NCBI GenBank assembly: GCA_937975745.1
Contig: CALJUK010000266.1
Coordinates: forward strand, 1 to 7,045
Reading direction: 5' to 3'
DNA length: 7,045 bases
Source of the DNA: an uncultured Planctomycetaceae bacterium
Lineage (GTDB): Bacteria > Planctomycetota > Planctomycetia > Planctomycetales > Planctomycetaceae
Made by a program: the position numbers and the translations under genes. The notes below the pieces were generated by a model. It was not told where the DNA came from and made no database searches. It saw nothing but the letters and a program-made list of their open reading frames with translations. Of this stretch, positions 5,728 to 7,045 are shown piece by piece; the first letter of the stretch is position 1, and every line of letters begins with the position of its first letter.

Positions 5728-6756
5728 ATGGCAACACTGACCAAAGCGCACCAGGAACTGTTCAACCGGATGCCGGACGAGTGCTATGACTCGTTCGACA
5801 CGCTGTATGCTCACTGTAATGCCCAGCGGGAGAATTCCACAGACATGTGGGAGCCGCCGGAGAATGTCCTGCTCACGCACGACATGACGCTCTGCACGAA
5901 CGGTGAAGGCGACGAGCTGAAGCTCAACGACTGGTCGTTCTCGCAGCTGTGCGGAATGGCCGGCGTGCAGAAGGGGACCGTCAACCGGCTCACGCCCAAG
6001 ACGGCCAGCAAGGTGCTGGAAGAGACCCTGCCGCGCTCGGGCAAACCGTTGCAGCTGCTGGCGACGGATGACATCATCCGCTCGGTCCACGGCGTGGCCT
6101 ACACCCGGCTGTGGAACGCCGAGCTGCTCGACTTGGTGAAGGAGTTTGCCTCGGACTTCACGCCGCCCCAGAAGGCGGCCGGTGATGTCCACACGGGGCT
6201 CTACTGCGGCGAGCAGGATCTGTTCGCGTTCCTGATCGACCCGTCCGGCTGGACGGAGATCAACGGCGAAGCGTTTGCGCCGGGGTTCTTCGTCTGGAAC
6301 AGTGAAGTCGGCCGCCGTTCGCTCGGCTGTCAGACGTTCTGGTTCCAGAAGGTCTGTGCGAATCACCTCGTGTGGGATGCCACCGAGGTGACCGAGTTCA
6401 GCCGGAAGCACACGGCTGGTGTACGTGAGGGACTGGACGAAATCCGAGCGATGATCGAAACGCTGGTCCGCTACCGCGATGACCGGCGTGATGGCTTTGT
6501 TCGCATCATGCAGCACGCCATGAGAGAACGGCTGGGGCACGATGCTGAGGAAGTGACGAAGGTCCTCTCGTCGCACAAGATTCCGCAGCATCTGATCAAG
6601 GATGCCCTGGAGATTGCGCGGCGTCAGGGGGGCTTCACGATCTTCGCGGTCGTTGATGCGCTGACGCAGCTCACGCAGAAGGTGACCTTCGCGGGTGACC
6701 GAACCGAGCTGGACGCCCGGATCGGCAAGCTCATGAACCTGGCGCTGGCGGTCTGA
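5728..6756 (+). CDS. DUF932 domain-containing protein (phage/plasmid-type)
   Basis: The product is 342 aa from ATG 5728, whose N-terminus MATLTKAHQELFNRMP looks natural; the frame is open back to 5644 but that part covers the palindrome and hairpin of the leader. The family signature is at about residues 187-216: FFVWNSEVGRRSLGCQTFWF followed by VCANHLVW. Signal peptides and membrane segments are absent, so it is probably cytoplasmic. DUF932 proteins are encoded on plasmids, prophages and integrative elements (E. coli YfjQ and YafZ belong to the family). Their biochemical function is not established to my knowledge, so none is assigned. The C-terminal 100 residues are rich in charged helices. 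A 69-aa ORF starts 2 nt after the stop, suggesting a translationally coupled pair. The gene is co-directional with the copper operon but separated from it by more than 600 bp and a probable terminator, so it is likely an independent unit. Confidence 0.88.
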   Translation: MATLTKAHQELFNRMPDECYDSFDTLYAHCNAQRENSTDMWEPPENVLLTHDMTLCTNGEGDELKLNDWSFSQLCGMAGVQKGTVNRLTPKTASKVLEETLPRSGKPLQLLATDDIIRSVHGVAYTRLWNAELLDLVKEFASDFTPPQKAAGDVHTGLYCGEQDLFAFLIDPSGWTEINGEAFAPGFFVWNSEVGRRSLGCQTFWFQKVCANHLVWDATEVTEFSRKHTAGVREGLDEIRAMIETLVRYRDDRRDGFVRIMQHAMRERLGHDAEEVTKVLSSHKIPQHLIKDALEIARRQGGFTIFAVVDALTQLTQKVTFAGDRTELDARIGKLMNLALAV

Positions 6757-6758
6757 CG

Positions 6759-6968
6759 ATGGACCCGCATGCGACGTGGACTGAGCTGCTGCAATCTCTC
6801 ATCGATGATGACTGGCCGGTTGCGTGTGATGCAGCCGAGACGTTGGCGGAGTGGTTGCGACGTGGTGGTTTCCCGCCACAGGTTGTCACCCACTATCCGC
6901 CGGAGCATCCGCTGCATCGCCGCTTCGTCCTGACCGTCTGCGAGCAAGTCTTGCAGGAGACGGACTGA
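6759..6968 (+). CDS. Small hypothetical protein coupled to the DUF932 gene
   Basis: This is a 69-aa acidic protein I cannot name. Its ATG is 2 nt after the DUF932 stop codon, with only a weak GGCGG upstream, so translational coupling is likely. It begins with a helix-like stretch (WTELLQSLIDDDWPVACDAA), continues with ETLAEWLRRGGFPP and ends in a second helix with one Cys. The regular amphipathic pattern, Trp content and GGFPP turn look like a folded single-domain protein rather than a chance frame. It has no signal peptide or membrane segment. A partner or regulatory role with the DUF932 protein is inferred from position only. Confidence 0.7.
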   Translation: MDPHATWTELLQSLIDDDWPVACDAAETLAEWLRRGGFPPQVVTHYPPEHPLHRRFVLTVCEQVLQETD

Positions 6969-6992
6969 GTCGACGCAGCTTCTTGATCCCCA

Positions 6993-7045
6993 GGGAGGAG
7001 TCCCGGTGGCGGGTGGTTTGCGCCTGTGCGCTGCCGCTTGCTCGG
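6993..7045 (+). other. Possible start of a further gene, cut by the window end
   Basis: GGGAGGAG (6993-7000) is a strong Shine-Dalgarno-like sequence 5 nt before GTG 7006, and the frame stays open to the end (13 codons beginning VAGGLRLCAAACS). The peptide is not recognisable and is Ala/Gly/Cys-rich, as chance GC-rich sequence would be. Part of the purine run could also pair with the nearby TCCC at 7001-7004. The alternative is non-coding 3' sequence of the DUF932 unit. Confidence 0.2.

Noticed and set aside
5539..6591. 350-codon open frame on the minus strand opposite the DUF932 gene
   Set aside because: The + strand product carries the DUF932 signature. The antisense product is Arg/Leu/Val/His-rich without motifs and its end falls in the palindromic leader, so it is a shadow.

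Overview
The window looks like an accessory stretch of a Gram-negative bacterial chromosome or large plasmid, most likely from a planctomycete. I infer this from moderately high GC, a CusB adaptor with a C-terminal DUF3347-type domain, a very long CusA pump, weak Shine-Dalgarno use at some starts, and a DUF932 gene followed by a small co-directional ORF. The lineage is an inference; no marker gene is present. All recognisable genes are on the + strand.

Positions 1-5114 hold a copper/silver efflux operon of the Cus type. It begins with the 3' part of a periplasmic adaptor (CusB-like) ending in a Cys/Met/His-bearing DUF3347-like domain. A 118-aa lipoprotein with a C-terminal cysteine metal-binding module follows, then a CusA-like heavy-metal RND pump of about 1240 aa. 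The pump keeps the three methionines of the E. coli CusA copper site and the membrane D/E/K proton-relay residues. It also carries about 178 extra residues in its periplasmic part, including a Met/His cluster. Together the genes suggest a periplasm-to-outside copper or silver export route in which the lipoprotein and the adaptor tail capture metal for the pump. The outer-membrane channel (CusC-like) would lie upstream of the window. Each gene junction carries a hairpin, and a long stem followed by a T-rich tract closes the operon.

Positions 5191-5727 contain no convincing gene but are dense in palindromes and repeats: a cluster of CAGCTG-centred palindromes, a 16-bp perfect tandem duplication, a 12-bp perfect inverted repeat spanning 107 bp with smaller stems inside, and a 22-bp near-palindrome just upstream of the next gene. 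This may be a junction between the metal-resistance cassette and a mobile-element region, a control region, or a structured RNA.

Positions 5728-6968 carry a DUF932-family protein, typical of plasmids, prophages and integrative elements, and a 69-aa ORF starting 2 nt after it. The last 77 nt hold a good Shine-Dalgarno followed by a possible GTG start running off the end. The most interesting features are the CusA insertion with its Met/His cluster and the palindrome-rich intergenic region.
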